Below, piece by piece: positions 12,401-24,809 of a stretch of DNA of 64,000 nt. The stretch covers positions 11,718,001 to 11,782,000 of the forward strand of contig NC_059502.1 of NCBI RefSeq assembly GCF_914767665.1, written 5' to 3'. The position numbers were made by a program, and so were the translations under genes. Each line of letters opens with the position of its first letter. Position 1 is the stretch's first letter. A model generated the notes under the pieces. The model saw only the letters and a program-made list of their open reading frames with translations, did not search any database and had not been told where the DNA came from. The stretch comes from Harmonia axyridis (lineage: Eukaryota; Arthropoda; Insecta; Coleoptera; Coccinellidae).

Positions 12401-15400
12401 GGCGTAGAATATATCTCGTCTATGGCGTAGTATTTGTGAGATATCAAAAACTTAATTCAATGCTAACATTTGTAGGTTTCCTTCGAATTTAGCAAAATAT
12501 GGTGCCACGCGTTACGATTGCAAATGAACAATTTGGTGAAATATATATATGTTTGTTCCAAACATTTCAGCACCGAAAACTTAATAAGAGGCAGTAAGAG
12601 AACCACTGACTACGCCACTGAAATGTTTACCGACCCTCTAGTTGTCAATTTTGCAGGTTTGTTGTTGTCCTATCTCACTTTATCATCATGCTGTTGCAAT
12701 TGATTACAATACAACGCTATTTACTTCTAAGGGCACCTCTATCTTTTCTTTCCTCTGTGTTTACATATTTGTTTTTGATGATATGAGATATTGTAAAAAA
12801 TTTGCATTGTCAATAGTTTATACACACCTTCCATTGTCCAGTTCCTTGAAAAGGTATATACTTCGAAATCTATCAAAAACTGTATTCATTGTTCGGTTTT
12901 CAAAATCATGAGAAATCCATTGTACAAACGATTCAAATTGTTTAAGTGATAAGACACCATACTTGGATTTTGCAGAACCACTAACAAAGGGTAGATAATC
13001 ATTTTCATCCCAATTAATTTGCTGAAATACAAATTAAACAGTATTAATTAAGCAATTCATCAAAAATGTTTAATTGAACACCAACAAAAGAAAGAAGTAA
13101 AGTTGATAAATATTTTAAAAGTTGTTCTTTTTCCAATTGAATCTTATTTTGCTTTATACTTGTTTCTTTTGAGTAATTCTGAAGAAGTTTGCCATTGGAA
13201 AAAATTTGGGGCAAAATGAATTTGAGAACAATTCAAAATGATGAATATGTACCTGACAAAAGTCTTTCCAATTTGTTTTAATCATTTCATCTTCTTTCTC
13301 AGAAAAAGGACCTAATTTCAATGTTATTCCTTCATCACTGAGTCTTTGCCTACAGCCTACATAATAAGAAGTGATAGGTATAATCTCTTGTATTCTAGAT
13401 AAGGGATATGGATTTTTTATAACCAAATTCTCGACTTTCTGAAAAAAAAAAATAATTAGTTTATAGTTGAGTTGCGATGTTATCATAATAAACCTTTTGC
13501 AGTTCATCTTTCTTATAAATATCTAATTCCTTTTGAATTTCCCAAATAGACTTTGATTGTTTCATGAGCTTTATGGCTTGCTCTTTCTTTGCCTTTTCTT
13601 TAAATCCTTGTTTCCTTCCACCACACTTCTTTCTCCTCTTCATTGGTGATACTAACATATCTGAAATAGTGATGGAATAATGTAGTCAGAAATACTATAT
13701 CATAAACAATAAACATGACTTCTATAAGTTCAAACCGATTTTTGCAAACTATAGAAAATTTGCCAGTATAATGGTCTAAATATACATATATTTTTTGCTT
13801 TATCTATAAATTGCTCAAGAGTCATTAGAAACATTAGCAAAAAAAATTATTATTCTGAATAACACTTATCCAGCCAATGATTTGCTTGTAGTAATTTTTT
13901 TCCATAAGAAAAAGGTGATTTATTATTATTCATCGATAAAAGAAACTAATTTCCATCCATTTTTAAAACAACAACAAATGTAGCGTCACTCAACTTTCAA
14001 TATGTCGATCCAGACTTAACTCTATGTTATGAATTTTGACACGCATCTTTCGAAGCTTAGTACTAACAAGAACGAAGATTTCAGAAGAATTATTAAGAAA
14101 CAAATACACAACATTAATGAAATGTGTAATATATATATACCATCAGGGTTTGATGATTCCTCATCATCTGAATTCACATAAACTGACTGTCTTTTCCTTT
14201 CACCATAATGCTTTCTCCTCCTTGATGATACCGAAGAATCTGGAAAAAGATTTAAGGAATAATAGTCAGAAAGATGCCTTCAATAAGAGAGAACTAATCT
14301 TCGCCAATCACAAAAAATATGCCAGGAACAAGGCCTCAATATTCATTCTTACTTAATTATTCCAATTTCTAAAGCAAACTGAACAAGAAAGAATTTCAAA
14401 ATTGGCGAAGATACAGATTCACAACATGAATGAAAAATGTAATATATTTACCATCAGAATTTGACGAATCTTCAACATCAGAATTAAATGAATGGTCATC
14501 ATCCGAACTGTCATGAACTTCATGTGCCTGTTTCTTTCCACTACACTTCTTTCTGCTGTTTTTTGGTGGTACTAGAAAATCTGGAAAGAGATTTATAAAA
14601 TAATTTAGGCAGAAACTAATCTTCCCAAATTACAAAAAATATGTCAGGAAATTATCCACAGTTCCACATTTCAATTGGACCATAGGTTTTTCAATACATA
14701 TTTCAATTACAAATTTCTCAAGAATAATTCCAAATGCAATAGCAAAAAGATTATTATTCAGTTACAAAACTTAGTTTGAAAAGAAAATTCAAATAAAAAA
14801 AAATTCTCAGAAATAACTATAATGCAATCTTAAGTTCTATTATTCCCCTAAAGATTTGAGAAGAATATTTTTAAAATTAGAAGAGGCTGATTCACAACAA
14901 GAATGAAAAATGTATTTACCATCAGAATTTGATAATTGTTCATCATCAGAATTTGATGATTGATCATCATCGGAAATTGATGATTGGTCATCATCATATT
15001 TTTCATGAACTTTCTGTGTCTGTTTCCTCCCTCCACTCTTCTTTCTATTGTTTATTTGTGATACTGGAATATCTGAAAAGAGATTCATAAAATTAACAAA
15101 TCTTCCCAAATTACAGAAAAGTTTTCAGGAAATTTTCACAGCTCCGCATTTTAATTGAATCGTAGGTTTTTTCAATACATATATTATTATTATTATTATT
15201 ATTATTTGAACTGGGGTCGTTTTGCTTCGGTAAGCCATCCGGGAACTGCGACCATGCAGATCATTTGTTCACTACCCTACTCATTCATAGAAACCCAGGG
15301 AGGTCGTCAACGACGTTAATAAAATTGACAACCTCCCTAGGGGCCTTGGCCATTACCTCTCTGGTATCCAGGACCGGCTTGCCCATGTGAATAGTTCTTA

Positions 15401-18400
15401 GGCCAGCCAGCTCTGGACACTTGCATTTTTCAATACATATTTCAATTACTTTTTTACAAATTTCCCAAGAATCATTCCAAACACAATAGCAAAAAGATTA
15501 TCATTCTTAATAACACTACTTATCAAGTATTGATTTGATTGCAGTTGGTTTTTTCATAAGAAAACAGTTAGTTTTTTTATTCAGTAACTACATTTCTATT
15601 AATTTTAAAAGGAAATTGAAGTAAAAAAAAATTTCTAAGTAACAACTGTACCCGACTTTAAGGTCTATTATTCTTCTAAAGATTTGAGAAGAATAGTTTA
15701 AAAAATACTTTCATAACAAAATAAATGAAAAATGTAATATATTTACCATCAGAATCTGAGAATTCTTCATCATCAGAATTTGATGATTGTTCATCATCAT
15801 ACTTCTCATGAACTTCCCGTGTCTGTTTCCTTCCTCCACACTTCTTTTGACTCTTTTTTGGTGATACTAGAATATCTGGAAATTCATAGAATACTCAATT
15901 CAGAAATCATACAAACGTGCCTTCTAGAAGTCAAAACTAATTTTCCCAAATTACTGAAAAGATGTCAGGAAATGATTATCACAGCTCCTCATTTCAATTA
16001 AACCATAGGTTTTTTCAATACTTATTTTAATTACTTTCTTACAAATATCTCAAGAAAAAAGATTATTATTCGGTTACAAAGCATTTTTTAATTGAAAATT
16101 AAATCAAAATAAAAAAATTACTGAACTGTAACGTAATTCAAATTCTCATTTCAGAATGCCTCAAGAATCATTTATAACTCTACAGTAAAATACTATTTTT
16201 CAATTGTGAGGGTTATTATTAATTTGAAGAACAAATTAGTAAATTTAAAAAAATATTTCTGAAAAATTATTATATACATGTGAAATGTTTAGAGTTCAAT
16301 ATGGACTGTACGTCTGTACCTTCTCAGGTCAAAGTAATTACAACTTTATCACAACTATATATAGCCCAGTGGCAAGATATTGAAATACTACCAAGAAGTC
16401 CAGAATTTGTCTACTTTTTATGGATTTGAGGAGGTCTATGAGATAGAAGTAATAGAGCATTTTATGAAATTTGTAGTGTCTTTCAAGAAAATGTCAAAGG
16501 AAATCTCTGGACAGTGGGCAGCTTAATTTTTCATTTGAGTTGCAGATTTGGTACTACCCTGAACATTTCAGAAGAATTATTTCGATATAAGGGAACATAC
16601 ATTCACAACATGAATGATGATGATTTAATAAATAATGTATTTACCATCCGGATTTGATGATTCTTCATGAACTGCCAGCTTTGAAGAAGTCCCCAAGATA
16701 TCATGAAACTCCTTCTCCAATTTTTTTGAGTTAATCTGAGATAGAATATCGGCAAAAGAATATTCATCAGTGCCCTCATGTTCCTTTGAATCTGAATTAA
16801 GATTTGAATAATCTGGAACACCAACCTCTTCACATAAATCTCTTCTAGAACTCGTTGAACTCAGATCTTCGATTTTATCTTCAGTTGATTCCTTTTTATG
16901 CACAGCAGTCATACTATTTTCTTTTTTGAAAAAATCTAAAATAGTCCTACATTTAGGTCCATTACTTTTGTTTGGAGTATTTTCCTCTTCATTTTTAACT
17001 CTGTCACATTTATTTTCGGATATCTTCTCCTTGTTACTCTCATTTTTTACTGAACTCTTCCTGGTAGTTTTATCCTTCACAGCTGGTGTTATTTGAACTT
17101 CATTGCTGGGTATAATTTTATTTGAATTTTCTTCTGAAGAGTTAGGATTACACCTGTTTTGACTATCTTCTTCCTTTTTCTGGTCTTTATCACTTTTAAC
17201 TTCAGAGGAACTCCTATCTTTTTTATTTTTGATATTTCCTTTCGTGGAAGATTTATCGTTTTGGACTGGTATTCCTTGATGTTTTTTAGGCGTCTTTACT
17301 GGTACTTTTTTTGAAGATTTATCTTGCTCATTTTCAACTACATTATATTTATCGATAGAGAATCTTATTTTTTTTATCTCGCTTTGAAGCAAACTTTTTC
17401 TATAAGTCTTATCGCTTTCATCTGATATTCCATTACTTTTCTTTGGCAACTTTATTGAGAGTCCTTTATTGGGAACAACTCTATTTGAGGTTTCTGTTTT
17501 ACATTTTCTGATGTCAGAATTCCCTTCTTGACATTGCGTGTCGTCTGGTATTAAGGAGATTTTTTTAATATTTCTCTTAATTCGAACTTCATCAGAAGGT
17601 AATGAATATTCATTGTTATTCTCAGTTTCATTTGAATCTGAATTAAGGTTTGAATTATCTGAATTAATTTTTTGTTCGTCATTCATGAGAATTTCTTTAG
17701 AATTTATTGAATCTTTCTTAGAACTTACTGCTTTCAGATCTTTGATTTTATCTTCAGTTGATTCATTTTTATGCACTGCAGTTGTGTTATTTTCTTTTTT
17801 GAAAAAGTCTAAAATACTTTTACATTTAGTTCCATCACTTTTGTTCTGAGTATTTTCCTGTTCATTTTCAACTTTGTCACATTTATTTTCAGATAGTTTC
17901 TTCTTATTACTCTCATTTTTTACTAAACTCTTCTCAGAAGTTGTATCCTTCACAGCTGGTATTTTCTTCTTGTTCAGAGCTGGAGTTTTTTGATGTTTTT
18001 TAGGTGTCTTTGTTGGAACATTATTGCATGGTATAATTTCATCTGAGTTATCTACTGAAGATTTAGATTTATTATCCACTTCATTTTCAACTATATCACT
18101 TTTATCTACAGAGAATTTAATTTTTTTAATCTCACTTTCAAGCAAACTTTTCCTAAAAATCTTACATTTTTCATCTGATATTCTTTGACGTTTCTTAGAT
18201 GACCTTATTAAACCATCTTCATTAGGCACAGCACTCTTACTGTTTTGAACCGATAAATTTCGTTTTCTTTTAGGTGTCTTCACTGAAACTTCATTGTTGG
18301 ATATGATTTCATTTGGTTTTTCATTTGAAGATTTATGTTTAATACATGTCTTCTGAATATCATCCCCCTCATTTTCAACTATTTCACTTCCACCAAGAGA

Positions 18401-21400
18401 AAATCTAATTTTTTTAATCTCATTTTTAATAATATTATCCTTTTTTTCTGATATTCTTTGACGTTTCTTAGATGACTTAATTAAGACTTCTTCATTAGGT
18501 ACAACTCTATCAGTGTTTTCTTCTGAACTTTTTTTTAAGTCAAAATTTCCTTCTTGACTTTTCATGTCTTCGTTGCTTGACCTCTGGGCTTTATCACATT
18601 TATTTTCAGAGAAACTCTCATTCTCAATATTACGTTTCCTGGAAGATTTTTTATTTTGAACTGGTGTTTTTTGATGTTTTTTAGGTGTCTTTATTGAAAA
18701 TTCGTTAATGGATATGACATTATTCAAGTTTTCTTCGATTTTATCTTCAGTCAATTCCTTTTTATGCACAGCAGTTGTACCATTTTCTTTGTTGAAAAAA
18801 TCTAAAATACTCCTACATTTAGGTTCATCACTTTTGTCTTGAGTATTTTCCTCTTCATTCTTAAATCTGTCCCATTTTTTTCCAGATATCTTTCCTTTGT
18901 TATTCTCATTTTTTATTGAACTTTTCCTAGAAGTTTTATCCTTCACAGCTGGTGTTATTTGAACTTCATTGTCGGATATAATTTTATTTGAATTTTCCTC
19001 AGAAGAGTTAGGAATATACCGGTTTTTACTATATTCTTCCTTTTTCTGGACGTTATCACTTTTAACTTCAGTGGGACTCCTATTTCTCTTGTTTTTAATA
19101 TTTCCTTTCCTGGAAGATTTATCGTTTTGGACTGGTATTCTTTGATGTTTTTTAGGTGTCTTCACTGGAACTTCATCGTAAGATATGATTTTAATTGATT
19201 TTTCTTCTGAAGATTTGTGCACGATACATGTATTTGGAATATTACCAACTTCATTTTCCAATATATCACTTTTATCTACAGAAAATATAATTTTTTTGAC
19301 CTCGGTTTGGAGAAAACTTTCTCTATCAGTATTATCGTTTTCATTTGATATTCCATGACTTTCCTTTGGCGACTTCAATGAAGGTCCTTTATTAGGTACA
19401 ACTCTATTTGTGGTTTCTTTTTTACATTTTTCGATGTCAGAATTCTCATCTTGACATTGCATGTCGTCTTTGCCTGGTATTAAGGAGGTTTTCTCGATAT
19501 TTGTCTTAATTTGAACTTCATTGGAAGGTAATGAATCTTTGTTGTTATTCCCAGTTTCATTTGAAACGGGATCTTCAATCGATTTATTTTCATACACAGC
19601 AGTTTTAATATTTTCTTTTCTGAAGAAATCTAAGATACTTCTACATTTAGGTCCATTAATTTTGTTTTGAGTATTTTCCTCGTCATTTTTAGTTCTGTCA
19701 CATTTACTTTCAGAGAATTCTTTTTTCTCCTCAGTTGGAGTATTTTGAAGTTTTTCAAGTGTCTTTATTGAAACATTGTTAGATGTATTATTTGAGTTTT
19801 CTTCTAAAAATTTATGCATAATATATGTATCTCGAGTTGAAGTTTTTTGATGTTTTTTGGGTGTTTTTATTGAAACTTCAGCGTTAGATATATTGTTTGA
19901 GTTTTCCTCTAAAAATTTATGCATAATATATTTATGTCCAGTATTACCCCCTTCATTTCCAACTTTATTACTTTTATTTGGAGAGAATTTAATTTTTGTA
20001 ATTTTACTTCCAAGTGAACTTTCCTTGACAGGCTTATTGTTTTCATTTTTATCTTCCATTTTTTTATGTTTCTTTGGAGATTTTATTGAAGCTTCTTTAT
20101 TAAGTACAACTCCATTAGCATTTTCTTCGGAACACTTTTCAATGTCAAAACTTACATTTTGACTTTGCTTGTCATCGTCAGATTTGAAGAAAGTTTCCTC
20201 GATATCTGCGTAATCGTCCAATTCTGCTTCGATATCCATAAGTAGTTTTGAGTGCTGAATAAAGGTGTTTATATATGATTCAGCCTCAGTATTTGTATCA
20301 CTTTCAACACATGATTGGTGGTCACTTAAATGAATTTCAGTAATTGGCTTGCACTCATTTGCTATAAAGGTTTCACTATTTTTCTGAATTTCTTTAGCTG
20401 GAACAGAAGAACTATCTTTATTTGTATTTATAAAACTATCATTTAGAGAACTTTTAGTACTATCCTGAATGCTGGTTTCACTTGCTCCTGTACCCTTTTC
20501 AGGCTCATTTTCTTTATTCTCTATCTCTTGTTTATCAGTTGTATGACCATCAACAAAATTCTGATTGGAATTCAAGATTTTAAAATTTTTCATATGATTT
20601 TTCAGAGGGGATAATGACTGTCTCTTATTAATGGCTGTGTCTCTTATTACTGCTTCAGCTTCACTGTCATAATTACCGTATGAATTACTTTTTACATTTT
20701 TAATTTTGTTACTACCGGACTGGGATATCAAATTAGTTATTCCTGGAACTTTATTTGTTCTTGAAGGTGCAATCATTTTACTTTCAGGATGATTTTCCCC
20801 AAAATCTTTACAATTAGTCTTTTTTTTTATTTCTGAATCAGGTGTATTCTCTTGATTAAATATGTAAGATTGCATTTTTTTGTATTCTAACTCTGGATCT
20901 TCTGAGAATTCTAGGTCCATGTCATCATTGTCAATTACAGTATCTTTTGCTTGTTTTGTACGAGGTGATGAATTCTCTACAAATGAATTATATTTCATTC
21001 TTTTGCACTTATTTTCAATAGGCTCAACTGGAAGTGTCCTCTCAGGAGTCATGCAGGATTGCATTTCATGGTATTCCTTTTCTATGTCACTTAATAATTT
21101 TTCATCTACGTCATCAAAAAGATTGTCGAAATCTGGTTCTGTACTGATTAGCGTGGATGTATTCAAATTGTCATCTGATTTCAATTGTATGATTGTGTCT
21201 TTTTTGTGCTCAGTATCTGAATTATTTATTTTATTTTTGTTTTCTTTTATTTGTGGTACCTTTTTATTTTTGCCTTTGTCACTTTCGTAATCACTTCCTC
21301 CACTGTCTAATTCTTTGAAAAAATCTTCGATTTTAGAGAAAAGTATATTAGAAATATGATCATCTAATTGAATCTTTGATTTATTGTTTTTTGTTTTTTC

Positions 21401-24112
21401 AACAAGATATTTTGTACTACCTTCATCGCCCTTTTTCTTTTCATTTACTTTGCCCTTTTTATTTGTCGGAGTTGAAATTTTTGTTTCCATTTCACCTTTT
21501 TTTATGATTCTATCTACACTTGTTGTTTTCTGAATACTCTCACTATTTAATTTATTATCGGATTCTTTTTGTTTACTATCGCCAATGTTTTCTTCCATTT
21601 CTGATGCAATTTGTAGAATTTGGTTTTTTTTTGAGTCCATATCTTGTATCTCTTCAAAAATTTTTTTTCTAGATTTTCGAACTTTTTTCTGTTCACTTCT
21701 TACATTTGCACTTTCACTCACATCGAATTCATCGATATATCGCCCTTCATGGAATATTTGCACCGCATTTTCTGAAAGATTTATTTCATTTTGAATTTTG
21801 TTCTTAATAGTTTCATGAGATTGACAGTCCAATATGCCCTTTCTTACCTCCTTCTTAATAGTCTTCCCACTAATTGTGGTTTCTAAAAGAATGGGAATAT
21901 TATTGGATTGATCTTGATGTTTTTCTATTGAATTCAACTGCTTAGGATTATTATTGTAACTTAATTGTTCATTATTCACATCAAACAATTTTTTGTGCTT
22001 TTTTATTTTAATGGACTTCTGATTCTCCACTGGTTCGTGGTGGTCAGAAGAAGTATCATTACTTTTAGCTATTTCATCAATTTTGCAGTCATTTCCAACT
22101 TCAGTACTTTTATTCTTAGGACTATGGATTACATCAATTGTTTCCCTTAAAATGCTGTCTACTAATTTATTTTTAGATTTTCCTTCTGAATTTTCGCCAT
22201 TATCATACGAAGTCGTCATTTGTTGTTTTTTTCTTGTTCGAATTGAATTTTTGTTTGGATTTGCATTTATCATGTCTTGTATATCACTCTCCTGATGAGG
22301 ATTTTCTTTTTGGACCAACTTTGCTTTTTCTTCCTTAATATCATCACTTTTTGAAAGAATTTTAGATTGACCTTTATCTTGATTCTCACATGACTCTTCA
22401 ATTTCTGTTTCTTTTGATATATTAATTTCAACATTTCGACTATGTGCTGTTTTTTCTTGGATATCAACAATTGTATTTTTCTTTGAATTTCCCTGCTTCA
22501 TACCACTGTTCCTAATAGGAGTAAGAATATTATCTAATTTTTCTATATCATATTTTCTTACCGACTGTATCGGCTGTTCAATCATACGACATAGGCTAAC
22601 ATTTTCTGTTGTAGCATCTTCAGTTTTTTCATCTTTAACTTTCTTGAATTTTATTTCTTCTTCATTAATATCTTCTCTAACAATTGTAATTTCTGGGGAT
22701 GTATTTGAATTTTGTGTTTCTCGACATGCTTCCAAACACTTTTTGTTATTTAAATTTGACTGTTCATTCCCACAGATTGTTTCATCGATATCTTCAGTGA
22801 ATAACTGTTTTCTATAAACTTCAAAATTACTTACATTTGAATGTTCATGAAGAGCTGTGTGAAATTGATATTTCTCATCATTTTTTTCTTCTTGATCCAA
22901 TTTCCATGATACATTGATATTTTTACAATTTGGTTCCTCTAATATGTTTCGTTGATTATGAGGAGAATTTAATATGGTATTTTTTCCAGTGGAAATATGT
23001 AGTGTCTTTTTCTGGTTGGATGGTATTTGTTCAGGTAACTCTGGAAGAGTAGTTTTCATTTCAACTACTTTACTATTTTTCTTATCAATAAATGATGTGT
23101 CCTGGTGGTTAATTTTCAAAAATAAATCAATCTCATCTAGATTTTTGGAATGTTTATGTTTTTTCTTTGGTTTTTCTCTTCTTTCATTATATTCAATTTT
23201 AATTTGATCCTCAGATTCTGCTAACGAATCAGGTATTCTTGTTTCTTCCTTATCTAAATGTGATATTATTGTTTTGACATTTTCAGATCTATAAGATGAG
23301 GTTTCATTCATTTGAACAACATGTTTCAAATTTTGCTCTTCGTCCATAGAGCCTCCAACTTTCAATTGAATTCTATTGACTTCTTCATTATCTCTGTTGA
23401 AACTTTGATGACATGAATTTAAAATGTGATATTGATATTTCTCAACCATTTGTTCTGCTTCATTAGTATAACCATTGCAACCACCTTCGTCAGCACTTTT
23501 TATCACCACATCTTGATAAATTTTAATTTTTTTAGAAACCGATAGAGTATTACTACAATGTGTTCCTTTGTGAATTTTATCGAGGGAATCTCCTGCAGAA
23601 TTTTCATGTCGTTTGAAATCTGAACCTCTATCGGTATGTTTTCTTTTCTTGCTTTTAGGTTTTACTGTACTCTTTTCAGTTTCAGTTTTTCGATAACCGA
23701 CCTTCTGATTATCAATTTTTAGAGGAACATTTGTTTGCTTAGTGGAAGAACTCTGACAAGCAGTTGAATTTAAATCAGAATCTTCTTGAATTTTTTTGAA
23801 AATAGAAAATGTAAGATCATTCACAGCAGAAGATTCTTTTGGAATATTTTGGGATGAAACCTCCAGTGATGACGAATTTTTGGTACGTAATGTTTTTGCT
23901 TGAACTCCATAATGATTTAATACATTTTGAAGTGCTGGAGGAACTGCTGATTCGATTAAAGTTAAAGGAGATGCAGAGTTAGTTTGAATGGTATTATCCT
24001 TATTGATTTTAACATATTTGATACATGATTCTGTGCAATTGCTGTTGTTCGGAGATTTATCATTAAAAGATAAATTAAGAGAATATGATAACCCAAATAT
24101 TCCTTCACTCAT
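9464..24112 (-). CDS. TTF1: Giant TTF1-like (RNA polymerase I termination factor / Reb1-type) Myb-domain protein
   Basis: A nuclear DNA-binding protein of the TTF1 family, which in vertebrates binds rDNA terminators, stops RNA polymerase I and arrests replication forks. Exons on the minus strand: 16645-24112, 15747-15875, 14920-15072, 14452-14580, 14141-14239, 13494-13660, 13253-13438, 12828-13021, 11463-11867, 10076-10227 and 9464-9576. All borders are GT/AG, phases are consistent, and the sum is 9195 bp (3064 residues). The conserved C-terminus begins near residue 2715 (GPFSEKEDEMIKTNWKDF). It continues with the tandem Myb/SANT region: EWLKVAERMNLPPDNIRRSW, then SWKEVDWKAVSEKMGEGFPP, then HDLVRNKVP, which aligns in order with vertebrate TTF1. 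The N-terminal 2490 residues are one exon of K/S/N/E-rich low-complexity repeats, making the protein about three times the usual 900 residues. The start ATG at 24112 is the first in the long frame. Alternative reading: a Reb1/Rtf1-like factor with a different target. Confidence 0.78.
10385..10727. repeat. Degraded palindromic MITE-like repeat in TTF1 intron
   Basis: Imperfect inverted repeat. The left arm (about 10387-10450, containing CTAATATTTAATGGGACGAT) is echoed in reverse at about 10655-10727, which ends AGGAACATCCTGTA. The arms are roughly 65-70 bp with mismatches and the loop is non-coding. The terminal ACATCCTGTA resembles the small palindrome at 28433-28527, so the two may belong to one family. 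Confidence 0.5.
14141..15875 (-). repeat. Tandem array of duplicated phase 1-1 mini-exons (TTF1 exons 2-5)
   Basis: Four consecutive small exons (129, 153, 129 and 99 bp), all entering and leaving in phase 1, encode variants of one cassette: an S-P-K-K/R-R-K start, a CGGRKQ-type basic patch, then acidic SSNSDD repeats ending in SDG at the donor. The end of the giant first exon (SSNPDG) and the start of exon 6 (13660) are edges of the same repeat. The flanking introns are also related: donors read GTAAATA followed by a CATTTTTCATT-like stretch, and an AATACATATTT...AATAGCAAAAAGATTATT block recurs between exons. The unit is exon plus intron, so it grew by segmental tandem duplication. Confidence 0.85.
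15183..15425 (-). mobile_element. 5'-truncated non-LTR retrotransposon end with 15-bp TSD
   Basis: A 243-bp insertion with lower AT content than its surroundings. On the minus strand it ends in an (AAT)n tail, seen as ATTATT repeats from 15183 to about 15207 on the plus strand. It is flanked by a 15-bp direct repeat TTTTTCAATACATAT (15168-15182 and 15426-15440), as expected for target-primed reverse transcription. It lies in the intron between mini-exons 2 and 3 of the TTF1-like gene. It is too short to place, but the trinucleotide tail suggests an I/R1-type clade. Confidence 0.75.
16645..20170 (-). repeat. Protein-coding tandem repeats with four PIP-box-like motifs in TTF1 exon 1
   Basis: The 3' half of the giant exon consists of degenerate repeats of about 830-990 bp. 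Each carries a KTPKKHQ segment, a basic NKSSRKGNIKN-type segment and a conserved KC(R/K)(S/T)ILDFF(K/R/N)KEN motif. The motif occurs four times (DNA near 19611-19645, 18784-18822, 17791-17828 and 16918-16955; residues about 1490, 1763, 2095 and 2386). The IxxFF core matches PCNA-interacting (PIP) boxes such as that of DNA ligase I, with Cys instead of Gln at the first position. That these motifs bind PCNA is inference. Confidence 0.75.
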
Positions 24113-24809
24113 GATAACAAATTTGAAACTGAAAACTAAATGATGAAAATTTTCACTTTCAACTTATAAAAAAAATTGTACTTATTTTGTAATACTCAAA
24201 ATTATTTGGCACATCACATTTGAAAATTTAAATTGGTTATATTTCTTATTATTGTTCATGTTTTCTATGATTGATCATAGATCATAAAAAAGTTCAGCAT
24301 ATCTTGAAGTGTTGATATAATATTTGTAGTTGTTATAGAAAATTTTCAAAAATATTCAACATTTTTTTATTAGTTAATAGCATATAATCATGAAATAAAA
24401 ATATTTGCTATATATACATTAGCTCAAACGCCTCAAACCTATAAATTGTTTGCATACCCATAGAGTAAAATAAAACCAAAGACTGTGATAAAACCATTTG
24501 GCTCATCATGAATCAAATTTGAATTTTGACAAATAACGGCTATTTATTTTGTTTACAAACACAACCAGCCTTACTTTTCAGTTGTGAATTCATTTTCAGA
24601 ATCTGATTTTAGTGGACCACAGTAGAAATTGTGAATACGTTAAAAAAAGTAAAATATAAAGTGCCTCAGTATTTTCCATCTTAATCCAATGAATACTAGC
24701 TATAAGAATTAAAAACTCGCTGTGCTTTAGATATTGCTTCTTTGCTGAAAAGGTAATACAATGTGATAACTATAAAACAGAAATTATATTTCACTGAATT
24801 GTTTTGCAG
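24113..24809. promoter_or_regulatory. Bidirectional intergenic promoter region, TTF1-like / NEK-like
   Basis: Only 697 bp separate the divergent start codons of the TTF1-like gene (minus) and the NEK-like gene (plus), so the two probably share promoter DNA. For the plus-strand gene a 5'-UTR intron is likely at 24753-24809 (GTAATA donor, TTTTGCAG acceptor directly before ATG). No clear TATA box stands out in this AT-rich stretch. Confidence 0.5.

Noticed and set aside
17538..17849. Plus-strand frames antisense to the TTF1-like exon
   Set aside because: Shadows of a strongly biased minus-strand coding sequence; hydrophobic composition results from complementing lysine/asparagine/serine codons.
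24804..24809. Start of the NEK-like protein two codons upstream
   Set aside because: That position is TTG inside a TTTTGCAG splice acceptor; the first ATG is at 24810.
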